Notes under the pieces: generated by a model
The model's database searches: none
Seen by the model: the letters and a program-made list of their open reading frames with translations, nothing else
What the model was told of the DNA's origin: nothing
Assembly: GCF_035046505.1 (NCBI RefSeq)
Contig: NC_089826.1
Location: forward strand, 10,708,254-10,772,253
Origin: Tiliqua scincoides
Taxonomy: Eukaryota > Chordata > Lepidosauria > Squamata > Scincidae
Direction of reading: 5' to 3'
Length of the DNA stretch: 64,000 nucleotides
Shown: positions 33,889-44,720 of the stretch, in pieces
Numbering within the stretch: the first letter of the stretch is position 1
How the letters are laid out: every line of letters begins with the position of its first letter
Translations under genes and position numbers: made by a program

Positions 33889-34156
33889 AAAGGACTGGTC
33901 TCTTAAAAGCTCAGCATCCCACCTGTGAAGGGGGGAGGAGGTGAAGTAGTGGAAGGGATTGATAACAGCTGCCTTAACTCTATGGAATTTAGCACAACTT
34001 GTTTTTTGTTAATTGTGCAGAGTCAGGAACAGAACTAAGGCATATAAATAGGCTCCACCTGTACTACTCTCTATTCCAGTTGAAAGACTGGAAATGTAAA
34101 AATGTTTATGTCTGCAAAACATGCAAGCAGTGAAGGATTCCACTGGGGTAAAATAC

Positions 34157-34223
34157 CTTTTGGCATCCTGACAATATTTTCTTCAGCACTGGCTCATTCA
34201 ATTCACCAGTTGAGTTGTAAAAG
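34157..34223 (-). CDS. ABRAXAS1: ABRAXAS1 exon 4
   Basis: 67 nt, completing a Ser codon then FYNSTGELNEPVLKKILSG to CQK (human FYNSSGEVNEQALKKILSN). TTCCAG acceptor, GTATT donor, open. Confidence 0.9.
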
Positions 34224-34610
34224 CTGGAAAAGAGAAGGTTGGTTGAAGAATTTTGCTGCTATGTTAGAACAGCATTCCTTACTTCACAGAGCTAAATAAC
34301 AGTCTTTGACATTTTATAGGACATTTGCTGGAATTTTTCCTACAGCAAACTAACACAAAGAATAATTATTCCAATAATAAACCCAGAAAACAAACAGGTG
34401 AGCAAGAAGAAGGGAGCCATGGGAAAAAAACCCCACACAACATGCTCTACTGCCAAGCTGGCAGAGGGACAGACAATTTGTTACTACAGACAGTTTCCTG
34501 AGAAATAGAGCTGCAGAACCTGGAAGCCAGAAGTGACATCACAAGAGGTGAAGACCATAGGTCAGTGTGGCATGAAAAGAAGAATGCTGACAATTGCTGA
34601 TAAAAACATT

Positions 34611-34890
34611 TTTAGCCCCGCTAGATCAGGCCAAAGGCCCATCTAGTCCAGCTTCCTGTATCTCACAGTGGCCCACCAGATGCCTCAGGGAGCACACAAG
34701 AGACCTGAATCCTGGTGCCCTCCCTTACATTCTGAGGTAGCCTACTTCTAAAATCAGGAGGTTACACATTCCCAACATGGCTTGTAACCTGTGATGGACT
34801 TCTCCAATCTCCTCTTAAAGCTTCTAGGCCAGATGCCATCAGCACATCCTACAGCAAGGAGTTCCACAGACTAAATATATGCTAAGGGCT
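34611..34890 (-). mobile_element. CR1 LINE 3' fragment
   Basis: 'gctagatcaggccaaaggcc', 'ctagtccagcttcctgtatc', then the C-terminal region ('caaggagttccacagac'). Antisense copy of the CR1 3' part, in ABRAXAS1 intron 3. Confidence 0.85.
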
Positions 34891-35102
34891 CTGAGAGACT
34901 CCAATGTGAGAGACTTCACACAGCAGCTCCTGCTTGTGTGCTGAGCCATACATGCGTCAGAGCCCCTAAGTGTCCTCCAGAACCACATGATCAGAACAAG
35001 AGTCTTCTATTTTTAAGGAACTAATGTCATCCATAATTGGTTATATTTGTACTTTATGAAACAAACAAAAATAATTGTTTTTTTAAAAGGTTTATTACTT
35101 AC

Positions 35103-35139
35103 CTGAAGGGCTGGTAGCAAGGAATGTGCTTTTGCATAT
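35103..35139 (-). CDS. ABRAXAS1: ABRAXAS1 exon 3
   Basis: 37-nt microexon-like exon, (D)MQKHIPCYQPF(S), matching human DIQKYIPCYQLFS, with TTTCAG acceptor and GTAAGT donor. Too short for ORF finding; identified by homology and phase. Confidence 0.9.
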
Positions 35140-36166
35140 CTGAAATGAAGCCAACACTTTATTTTTGACCTGACTGCTTGGTGCTGACATATTTCATATG
35201 GTTAACCGTATATGGTTAAATATATACCATACATTTTCAAACAAAAATAAAAACAGAAGGAAGTAAAATATAAGGTGGTGACAGCTTGCCTCATAAAGTT
35301 AACTTTGACTGTTTAAGAAATGGATTCGGTGTTCACTTTGCATAATAACCACACTTTGCTTTAATGCATTAATAAACAAAAAGTCTATCTCAAATGCTTT
35401 GAAAAGACAATATATGTAGCTGGCTGTCATGTTTACTTAGAAGTTTTTGAAATTAATGTGGGGAGAAGTTAAGATATAGAAAGCTCTACTGCTCTGGAAA
35501 TGATAGCACATTGGAAGTGGGAACTATTTTCCTTCTGTAAATGCAACTTTAATGCACAAAAGAGAAGGCAATCCCTAAATGAAGGCCATATTTGCATCTT
35601 CTCTTCCATACCATAAACCTTTATTGGCATCTTCTCTTTGAATGCACTGAAGAGACAAAAACACAAAAGAACCACTGTGAAGATCTTTGGAAGTTGAAGG
35701 AAAGAAAATAAAAAAAAAAAAAGAGGAGCATCTTAGCCACAGAATCAAGGCTAGTGCTATCACTATGTCTTCTGGAGAACAGGCAGCTAGAATTAGAGTG
35801 GTGCAAAACATATCCTCTGGATACCATGGTATAGATCCTATATAAAACATAAAAGCATTGTAGCAGCAGCAGCAGTGCTATGTGCAAATGGTGCAATCAT
35901 GACCTACAGGCAGTACACTTTTTTCTCTGTATTTTACAGCTGTAAAGTATCACCTAAATTTCTTATGGCCTAATCCTATCCCAACTTTCCAGCACTATTC
36001 CAACTTTGCATGCAGCCCCAAGGCAAGGAACAAATGTTCCCATACCTTGAGGATGCCTCTGTGACTGCCTCCCCGCCACAGGATGCAGCACACACCCCAA
36101 TGGCACGCTGCACACAGGTGACACTGCTAAAATACCAAGAAGAGTCCACTGAAAAACAGCAGGTTA

Positions 36167-36346
<180 letters not shown>

Positions 36347-36689
36347 TCAGGACTGCTCATTCAATTCAGAAATAGATCTACACTGGAAAAAAGTTAGACA
36401 GATTAAAACAAACAAGACATATTGCAACTGCTCCTTTCAGTAGAAATCAAGTAAATAAAGATGAGATCCTCTTTATTCCCATAACTTCACTAGCAAGAGC
36501 TATTTTCAGTCACTCTGAATGTAGAGAAATTTGAAAAATACATGCTGTGGAGAAGCACCAACAGTTTCCAGAAAGACAACGCTTTAAACAGCACACTTAT
36601 AATTCAGCCACAGATGGGTATATATTGAGGGTTACCAAGTACAAAAGGGGACAGCGTGCCTATACCTTTAACCATTGTTTAGAACAGGG

Positions 36690-36920
36690 CAGTGGTTCTC
36701 AAACTTTTAGCACTGGCACCCACTTTTTAGAATGAGAATCTGTCAGGATCCACTGGAAGTGACATCATCAAGCAGGAAAATTTTTAACCATCCTGGGCTA
36801 CAATCCTACCACATTTACCCAGGAGTAAGTCCCCACTGACTATCATTGTTAAAAGCATATACATAGTAGCCTGTTAAAAGTACAGAGCTGTAACATTTCC
36901 CCAAGTGCAGTCACATACCA
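36690..36920 (+). mobile_element. hAT-like MITE, one end
   Basis: Starts 'cagtggttctcaaacttttag' and contains 'aatgagaatctgtcaggatc' and 'gtagcctgttaaaagtac'. It is an inverted match to the longer element at 62,227-62,589. Includes an internal copy of the 90-bp repeat (36,803-36,850). The far end is missing. Confidence 0.65.
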
Positions 36921-37064
36921 AGTGCAATACATAGGCACACAGGTGTTCAATTATATAGAAGAGTGTCCATTCAAAGCACTGGATTCTGTAGAAGTTGCAC
37001 TGACTTGAATGAGACTACTCTGAAGTAAAGGCAATGGGGAAGGGGTGTACTTCTGTCACTATAC

Positions 37065-39458
37065 CAGGGTGGTCAGATTGTGGCTATAAAGCCACATGTG
37101 ACTCTTTGACACACAATGTGCGGCTTGCAGAAATACAAAAGCAAATGTTCAAACTTTATAATTATTTACTGGGTATATATTAAAATGTAGGGTTCCACTA
37201 AAAGAAGGGTTCCACTAAATCCAGGAGGGTGCCCTCATGGCTAAGCAGCCAAGTTAGAGAGGCTGTGAAGGGCAAGGAAGCTTCCTTCCGTAAATGGAAG
37301 TCTTGCCCTAATGAGGAGAATAAAAAGGAACATAAACTGTGGCAAAAGAAATGTAAGAAGGTGATATGGGAGGCCAAGCGAGACTATGAGGAACGCATGG
37401 CCAGCAACATTAAGGAGAATAATAAAAGCTTCTTCAAATATGTTAGAAGCAGGAAACCCGCCAGAGAAGCGGTTGGCCCTCTGGATGGTGAGGGAGGGAA
37501 AGGGGAGATAAAAGGAGACTTAGAGATGGCAGAGAAATTAAATGAGTTCTTTGCATCTGTCTTCACGGCAGAAGACCTCGGGCAGATACCGCTGCCCGAA
37601 CGGCCCCTCCTAACCGAGGAGTTAAGTCAGATAGAGGTTAAAAGAGAAGATGTTTCAGACCTCATTGATAAATTAAAGATCAATAAGTCACCGGGCCCTG
37701 ATGGCATCCACCCAAGGGTTATTAAGGAATTGAAGAATGAAGTTGCAGATCTCTTGACTAAGGTATGCAACTTGTCCCTCAAAACGGCCACGGTGCCAGA
37801 AGATTGGAGGATAGCAAATGTCACGCCTATTTTTAAAAAGGGAAAGAGGGGGGACCCGGGAAACAATAGGCCGGTCAGCCTAACATCCATACCGGGTAAG
37901 ATGGTGGAATGCCTCATCAAAGATAGGATCTCAAAACACATAGACGAACAGGCCTTGCTGAGGGAGAGTCAGCATGGCTTCTGTAAGGGTAAGTCTTGCC
38001 TCACAAACCTTATAGAATTCTTTGAAAAGGTCAACAGGCATGTGGATGCGGGAGAACCCGTGGACATTATATATCTGGACTTTCAGAAGGCGTTTGACAC
38101 GGTCCCTCACCAAAGGCTACTGAAAAAACTCCACAGTCAGGGAATTAGAGAACAGGTCCTCTTGTGGATTGAGAACTGGTTGGAGGCCAGGAAGCAGAGA
38201 GTGGTTGTCAATGGGCAATTTTCACAATGGAGAGAGGTGAAAAGCGGTGTGCCCCAAGGATCTGTCCTGGGACCGGTGCTTTTCAACCTCTTCATAAATG
38301 ACCTGGAGACAGGGTTGAGCAGTGAAGTGGCTAAGTTTGCAGACGACACCAAACTTTTCCGAGTGGTAATGACCAGAAGTGATTGTGAGGAGCTCCAGAA
38401 GGATCTCTCCAGACTGGCAGAATGGGCAGCAAAATGGCAGATGCGCTTAAATGTCAGTAAGTGTAAAGTCATGCACATTGGGGCAAAAAATCAAAACTTT
38501 AGATATAGGCTGATGGGTTCTGAGCTGTGACAGATCAGGAGAGAGATCTTGGGGTGGTGGTGGACAGGTCGATGAAAGCGTCAACCCAATGTGCGGCGGC
38601 AGTGAAGAAGGCCAATTCTATGCTTGGGATCATTAGGAAGGGTATTGAGAACAAAACGGCTAGTATTATAATGCCGTTGTACAAATCGATGGTAAGGCCA
38701 CACCTGGAGCATTGTGTCCAGTTCTGGTCGCCGCATCTCAAAAAAGACATAGTGGAAATGGAAAAGGTGCAAAAGAGAGCGACTAAGATGATTACGGGGC
38801 TGGGGCACCTTCCTTATGAGGAAAGGCTACGGCGTTTGGGCCTCTTCAGCCTAGAAAAGAGACGCTTGAGGGGGGACATGATTGAGACATACAAAATTAT
38901 GCAGGGGATGGACAGAGTGGATAGGGAGATGCTCTTTACACTCTCACATAATACCAGAACCAGGGGACATCCACTAAAATTGAGTGTTGGGCGGGTTAGG
39001 ACAGGCAAAAGAAAATATTTCTTTACTCAGCGTGTGGTCGGTCTGTGGAACTCCTTGCCACAGGATGTGGTGCTGGCGTCTAGCCTAGACGCCTTTAAAA
39101 GGGGATTGGACAAGTTTCTGGAGGAAAAATCCATTATGGGGTACAAGCCATGATGTGTATGCGCAACCTCCTGATTTTAGGAATGGGTTAAGTCAGAATG
39201 CCAGATGTAGGGGAGGGCACCAGGATGAGGTCTCTTGTTATCTGGTGTGCTCCCTGGGGCATTTGGTGGGCCGCTGTGAGATACAGGAAGCTGGACTAGA
39301 TGGGCCTATGGCCTGATCCAGTGGGGCTGTTCTTATGTAAGTTGAATGTTTGTGGTTTGTAAATATATTTAAGAACTTAAAAGCTTCCTTAAATATTGTG
39401 GCTCTCCAACAGCTGAAGTTGATGGCATGGGGCTCTTAAGCATGTCTGGCCACCCCTG
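37065..39458. mobile_element. hAT-like MITE split by a CR1
   Basis: Left end CAGGGTGGTCAGATTGTGGC and right end the inverted CAGGGGTGGCCAGACATG, with 'gccacatgtgactctt' near the left as in common reptile hAT MITEs. The CR1 LINE at 37,197-39,342 occupies its middle. The expected 8-bp target duplication is not clear, so the pairing of the ends is inferred. Confidence 0.5.
37197..39342 (+). mobile_element. CR1 LINE, 5'-truncated
   Basis: ORF2 from the endonuclease-RT linker to the end: FFKYVRSRKP, INKSPGPDGIHPRVIKEL, YLDFQKAFDTVPH, GVPQGSVLGPVLFNLF, KFADDTKLFR, then SMVRPHLEHCVQFWSP and RTRGHPLKL. One frameshift at about 38,525 separates two frames of 433 and 208 codons. The 3' end carries 'gctggactagatgggcc' and stops at 'ttcttatg'. 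It lies in ABRAXAS1 intron 1, antisense to the gene. Good preservation implies a fairly recent insertion. Confidence 0.92.
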
Positions 39459-39683
39459 CTGTACAGTATACAGTGGGAGGGCCATGGGTGCATTAACAGA
39501 GAAATGAAACTGGAACAAGGTGAGAAACTGACATCAAGGGGTGCCTGGGGCAGTTCTTCCTGTAGATTTCCTACACACTGCCCTGTGTATGCCAGTCATT
39601 CACACATGCAGACCCCAAGTGTTTTCCTACAAGCAGCAGCGCCAGGGGGTTCAAATCCTTTCCTGGGAATCAAGGGCTGCTAA

Positions 39684-40212
39684 GGCTGCAATCCTAGCCA
39701 CACTTTCCTGGGAATAAACCCCATGGAACACAATGGGACTTACTCCTGAGTAGAAATATATAGGATTGTGCTCTGGGGCTGCAGTCCTATAAATATGCTT
39801 TCCTGGGAGTAACCCCTACTGAATTCAATGAAACTTACTCCTGAGTAGAAACGTGCCCTAGGGCTGCAATCCTATAATACTTTCCTGGGAGTCAACTCGA
39901 CTGAACACAACGGGACTTACTTGTGAGTAGACCTGCCTAGGATTGTACCCTAGGGCTGTAATCCTATATCCACTTTCCTGGGAGTAAGCCCCACTGAACT
40001 CAATGGGACTTACTTGTGAGTAGACCTGCCTAGGATTGTGTCCTAGGGTTGTCACCTCTATCCACTTTCCTGGGAGTAAGCCCCATTCAACACAGTGGGA
40101 CTTACTTCTGAGTAGACACACACAGGATTATGCTCTGGGGTTGTAACGATACATGCTTTCCTGGGAGTAAGCCCGTTGAAGTCAATGGGCTTTCTCCTGA
40201 GTAGACATGCTT
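39684..40212. repeat. six-copy tandem array of the 90-bp repeat
   Basis: Units begin near 39,684, 39,777, 39,861, 39,954, 40,047 and 40,138. Each has 'tttcctgggagtaa' and 'cttactcctgagtag' or close variants. The array ends about 100 bp from the donor of ABRAXAS1 exon 1. Elsewhere in the window the unit occurs singly or in twos and threes. Confidence 0.85.
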
Positions 40213-40316
40213 AAGGAAGGCAGGCAGGCGAGGCGCTCTGCACTTCCTCAGGGGCACCCTCACCCTCTCTCCCGGGCTGAGTGGGGGCTGCGGGCCTGCT
40301 GGGGCGGGGGACGTAC

Positions 40317-40403
40317 CGTGTCGGAGCCGGTGCTGAGGTGGTGGAAGGCGAGGGTGCCGAAGACGAAGCCGGGCAACAGCGCCGACGTGCTCGCGCCCTC
40401 CAT
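40317..40403 (-). CDS. ABRAXAS1: ABRAXAS1 exon 1 with start codon
   Basis: 29 codons, MEGASTSALLPGFVFGTLAF to TGSDT, then donor GTACGT. Human begins MEGESTSAVLSGFVLGALAF. It joins exon 2 in phase 0 to give SDT-EGFL. The exon lies in a CpG-rich stretch expected of the promoter. Confidence 0.95.
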
Positions 40404-40404
40404 G

Positions 40405-40720
40405 CCCTCGCTGGGCGGGGGAGCGCGCCACAATGGCCGTCCCGCCGGAGGGCAGGCAGCGCGGCGGCGACCCCTGGCGGCCGCGCGTGGAAGCGCAGCG
40501 AGGGAAGGAGGCGGCGGCGACCCCTGGCGGTCCCAGGTGGAAGCGCAGCAAGGGCGGCAACGACCCCTGGCGGCCGCGCGTGGAAGCACAGCGAGGGAAG
40601 GAGGCGGCGGCGACCCCTGGCGGTCCCAGGTGGAAGCGCAGCGAGGGCGGCAGCGCGCCAGCGACCCCTGGCGGCCGCGCGTGGAAGCGCAGCGGCAGTG
40701 TTGCGCCGCCTCTGACATGG
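40405..40720 (-). promoter_or_regulatory. CpG-rich minisatellite in the ABRAXAS1 promoter
   Basis: Immediately upstream of the start codon there are five copies of 'cgacccctggcgg' near 40,470, 40,520, 40,561, 40,612 and 40,661. They alternate between two unit types ('ccgcgcgtggaagc' and 'tcccaggtggaagc') in a higher-order period of about 92 bp. The reverse complement of each core, CCGCCAGGGGTC, fits 10 of 12 positions of the CTCF core CCASYAGRKGGC. Promoter function is inferred from position and CpG density. Confidence 0.6.
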
Positions 40721-40859
40721 ACTGGAGCCCACAGCAAGGACTGCAGCAGCTCTCATGCAAACCCCCCACCCAGTGCTGCTGCCTCCGCCCCTGGCATCAG
40801 GTGCTGTTAGCAATCATAAAAAGTCACATCATTGTCATTACTGGGTCTTTTTATCAGTA

Positions 40860-41720
40860 TCAACAACAACAACAACAACATCAATAACAGCAAAGAGATC
40901 AATATCAATAACAATCAACAACATATCTAACCCCTGCTAACTGGCTAAGAGGCACTTTTTCTAGTGGGTGCTCCTCTTATTTAGCAGGGGGAGAGTAACT
41001 GGCCCTCCTCACCCCAGCAGTGTCTTTTCTAGTGGCTGTCTGCTGGTGTTGCATCTTTTTAGATTGTGAGCCCTTTTGGGACAGGGAGCCATTTAGTTAT
41101 TTGATTTTTCTCTGTAAACCGCTTTGTGAACTTTTAGTTGAAAAGCGGTATATAAATACTGTTGTTATTATTATTATTATCAATATCAATGACTATAGAG
41201 ATCAATAATAATGACGATCAACATCAATATGAACAACAATATAGAGATCAATAACAATATCAATAACAATCAACAACATATCAACATGAATAAATATAGA
41301 GATCAATAAAAATAGCAATGACGATCGACAACATCAATATCAATAACAATAGAGAGATCAATAGCAATAAAAATAAATAACTCATAACTAACAATAGAGA
41401 GATCAATAATATCAATGACAATCAATAACAATGTCAGTAATATAGAGATCAATAACAAAAATGACAATCAATAACATCAATAACAATAACATTATAGAGA
41501 TCAATAACAATATCAATAACAATAAACAGAGACATAAATATAAATATAGATATCAATAATAATAACAATAACAACAACATATCAATATAAATATATGTAG
41601 AGATCAATAATAATAGCAATGACAACCAATCACAATCAATATCAATAACAATATAGAGGTCGATAACAATATAAATAACAATCAATAACAACAATATCAA
41701 TATTTTCTCTCTTTCAATAA
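40860..41720. repeat. G-poor (ATCAATAAC)-like low-complexity block
   Basis: About 0.8 kb built almost only of caa, taa, tca and ata words on the plus strand, interrupted by the SINE body. Recurrent phrases are 'agagatcaataa' and 'aacaatatcaataacaa'. It looks like runaway expansion of A-rich SINE tails. No coding value. Confidence 0.85.
40940..41180 (+). mobile_element. SINE-like element with (ATT)n tail
   Basis: 'gattgtgagcccttttggg', 'gtaaaccgctttgtgaac', 'aaaagcggtatataaatact' and an ATT tail. The same element lies inverted at 51,530-51,740. The tail grades into the low-complexity block that follows. Confidence 0.6.
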
Positions 41721-42089
41721 TATTCTTCAGCAATGATACACAACAAGCTGCTATTGGCCAAAAATAACCTTGACCAGGCTCAAAATGTATTCAGGATTGT
41801 TACAACCAGGAATTGCTCATCTTTGCATACCTTTGTCTTAAAAAATAATTGTTTTTATCTAATGGCTTTTTGATTTATCTCTATGGACTTTGAATTATAG
41901 ATGCTGGGTTACTATTGGACATTTGATGTTACATGATTAATGACATTTGCAAGGATGACATTAATGACATTGCAACGCACATTGAACTTTCTCGTATTCA
42001 CATCAACAGGAGGTGGAGAATTAGCTAGGAGGTGGCCGACTCCAGGGTATCCAGTGAACTTCATGACTAACATTACCATCCTAATGTCT

Positions 42090-42305
42090 CCTCAGATGTA
42101 AGTACTTCTGAATTCAGTGCAACCTACTCTCAGGAAAGTGTATTTAGAATTGCAGCCTCAGAACCCAATCCTAGGCATGTCTACTCAGAAGTAAGTTCAA
42201 TTAGCTTTAATAAGCTTACTCCCAGGAAAGTGTGGATAGGATTGGGCTGTGAGTCCCATTAATCATCAATGAGGCTTACTCCCTGACAAGTGTGGATAGG
42301 ACATA
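42090..42305. repeat. two to three copies of the 90-bp repeat
   Basis: 'cctaggcatgtctactcag', 'cttactcccaggaaagtgtg' and 'cttactccctgacaagtgtg' mark successive diverged units between ABRAXAS1 and HPSE. Confidence 0.6.
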
Positions 42306-42986
42306 AGCTTTGAGCTTAGGCTCCTGTGAGTCCTGAAGCTTCAGTTATAGGTACAATCACAAAGTAGCCCACACAATTTTTTTAAAATCCATTTTAAAAA
42401 GGGGAACCACTTTTGATAGTTAAAAATGATGGTCACTGCTGCACTGAAAATGTTCTAGGTGCTGCAGATAGGTTCTACCTACAGGCTTACAATCCAATAG
42501 TCACAATATAAAAGGAACAAAGGGCAGGGACTGAAGAACACATGCCAATTCAGGTGGCAAAACTTTTGTTACATAATATTTTGAAGCTAGGTAGAGGCTG
42601 CTCCTAAAGAAGATTCTTATAAAAAACATCTTGCGGTGTTGTATCTAGAATGCTTCAAGGCTCAATCTGATGGTACTAGTCTGAGGCTGGCCTTTGGCTT
42701 TGTGTTTTTAAATCCACAGCTATTACCCCACCTTATCCTTTTGATGCCCCATGTGTACCACTTACCTTGCACCTGCTGTTCTCTCCCCTGCTGTTTATTT
42801 AATTGATGGAATTTACCTAAAGACTATGGTTCTTAAGGCTCACAGGATGAATGAGTCCACACAAGTTATCCTATCAAGCACCATGCATGATTGTGATCAT
42901 AATGCACCTGGTACACCAGCCACAAGAGGGAGCTATGGGGCCATGGAACCAATAGTCAAACAGCCAAAGACTTTGATGCTCTAGTT

Positions 42987-43423
42987 CAGTGGTCTTCAAC
43001 CTTCCATTACATACATACATACATACATACTTACATACATAGTGAGGATGGGAACCCAACTTCAATTCTGCCCCTCCTTCCAGGACCGTATCCTTCAGCC
43101 CCCATTGCTGCCCACTCCCTGCCCCCAATACACCCTCCCAGCACTGTTCATTGCAACTGAATATTCTTATTACAGAGAGCAGAACAAGTTCCCAAGAAGA
43201 CTGGCACTAGTGAACGTTATTTTAGCACAACTGCTAAGAACCTGATCAGGACTGGGACACCATCTCCTGGTACCTGAAGGGGTACACCAGTACCTCCCCT
43301 TTACCTGGTGGTACTCTAGTCCAGTGGTCTTCAATCTTTTTCATCCATGTAAGTTGCTACAACTCCACAACTGAGACTTAGCAACCCCATTAGGGTCCTG
43401 CCCCCAAGGTTGAAGAACGCTGC
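42987..43423. mobile_element. hAT MITE with perfect 8-bp target duplication
   Basis: Left end CAGTGGTCTTCAACCTT, right end (inverted) CAGCGTTCTTCAACCTT, flanked by CTCTAGTT on both sides (42,979-42,986 and 43,424-43,431). A second left-end-like sequence at 43,321 (CAGTGGTCTTCAATC), preceded by CTCTAGTC, shows a nested insertion or internal duplication. It contains a CATA tetranucleotide run near 43,010. Confidence 0.85.
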
Positions 43424-43439
43424 TCTAGTTTAGCCCTGT

Positions 43440-44060
43440 TACTTTCACCTGAACACTTAATATAGAGCTGTCTGCTGCGGCTCCTCCTGGTGAAAGTGGC
43501 AAAAGGGGTAACAGGAGGCACCTGTGCTGGGAGGGCAGGCTGCTTCACTCTGCCCCCTGAGCTCACTGCGCTCCTCTCCCTTCACCCCCACATTGGTTTC
43601 CCTTTTCAATTTTGCCCGCTGTGCAAGCGGAGAAGATGCCCAGCGCGGCCGCCGGGGGATGGTGGAAAGGCCGGAGGCAGACCGACCCGCCCACGCGGCA
43701 GATCAAGCAGGCGGCCGCCATGAGGCACCTCGTGTTGCCTGCCGCCTCAGTGGCGACCGAGGGACGGACGGGACAGAGCAGCACCACGCGGATTCTTAGA
43801 GGACTCCGCGGCCTTCGCTTCCCACCGGAACTTGCCGCACGCGCGTCTCTAAGGCGAATGAATGCTTGCTGGGGCGTGGCACAATCGACGCATGCGCCCT
43901 GCACACGCTGACCAACCGTCGCTGAGAATGTGGATGCCGGCGGGGGGGGTGGGGCACAATCCACGCATGCGCCCTGCGCGCGCTGACTAAGGGTAGCTTA
44001 GAATGTGGATGCTTGGGGCACAATCCCTCGCGCTGGCCAACGGTCGTTTTCAGCGGTTAT
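43440..44060. promoter_or_regulatory. unassigned CpG island with NRF1-like repeats
   Basis: A CpG-dense 0.6-kb stretch midway between ABRAXAS1 and HPSE. Its right half is a 75-bp tandem repeat (about three units from 43,857) with 'acgcatgcgccctgc' at 43,888 and 43,973, close to the NRF1 palindrome GCGCATGCGC. Open frames on both strands start at methionines (minus MAAACLICRVGGS; plus MPSAAAGGWWKGR), but neither matches a protein I know. It could be the promoter of an unseen gene, an orphan island left by rearrangement, or a GC-rich repeat. Confidence 0.5.
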
Positions 44061-44231
44061 GCCCACAGTCTCCTCAGACAAGCGTGCCCCACCCCCCAAG
44101 AGTCTAAAGCTCTCAGCCCACGTGAGGTGGCTGTGACGTATCTGCCCTCTGAGGCAGGACTGGCCATCCTCCCCTCCAGGGTTTCTGTCAATGCTAATGG
44201 GGAACAGTCGTTTAAACTGCTTTTAAAGTGT

Positions 44232-44720
44232 ATCAACACAAGTGTAACACAAGTATGCAACACAAATATACATATATTAACATAACACAGGACCCCAAAG
44301 ACTCCCAGCGCCTGGAGGTTGAAACCCTATTGTTAGCCTCAGAACCCTCAGGAACTCTGACAGGGAGTGAAAGTTTCATTTGTAAACACAAGTATATAAC
44401 AAGTATATTAACACTACACAGGGCACCAAGGCTCCTGGCACCTGAGGGGGCACACAGGGCCAGTGCTGGTCATGAGGCCAATTGAGGCAGCTGCCTAAGG
44501 TGCAGACCTCTGAGGAACTATATTGTGGGGTACAAAGTTTCATTTGGGCCCCTTCTCCATAAACACAAGTATATAACACAACACAGGACCCCAAAGACTC
44601 CTGGCACCTGAGGGGGCATGCAGGGCCAGTGTTGTCATGAGGCCAACGGAGGCCACCACTTAAGGCACAAACTTCAGACCCTTCAGGAACTTTATCAGGG
44701 GGTACTTTTCAAATGAAGAG
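44232..44720. repeat. three-unit tandem repeat, 150-180 bp
   Basis: Each unit has 'aacacaagtatataac', 'acacaggaccccaaagactc', 'cacctgagggggca' and 'cagggccagtg'. Units start near 44,232, 44,388 and 44,568 and are diverged from each other. Confidence 0.75.

Noticed and set aside
39684-40212. Possible CRISPR-like array
   Set aside because: Units are directly tandem without unique spacers, diverged, and the genome is vertebrate.
40207-40887. Long open frames (up to 226 codons) around the ABRAXAS1 promoter
   Set aside because: They are translations of the CpG minisatellite and flanking repeat; only the short exon 1 frame is conserved.
41449-41733. 94-codon minus-strand frame rich in Ile/Leu/Val/Asp
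   Set aside because: Product of the G-poor low-complexity block; not a membrane protein.
43563-43964. Minus-strand MAAACLICRVGGS frame considered as MRPS18C exon 1
   Set aside because: Only the first few residues resemble an MRPS18C start, and no downstream MRPS18C exon (CGKHVDYKN-type) was seen nearby.
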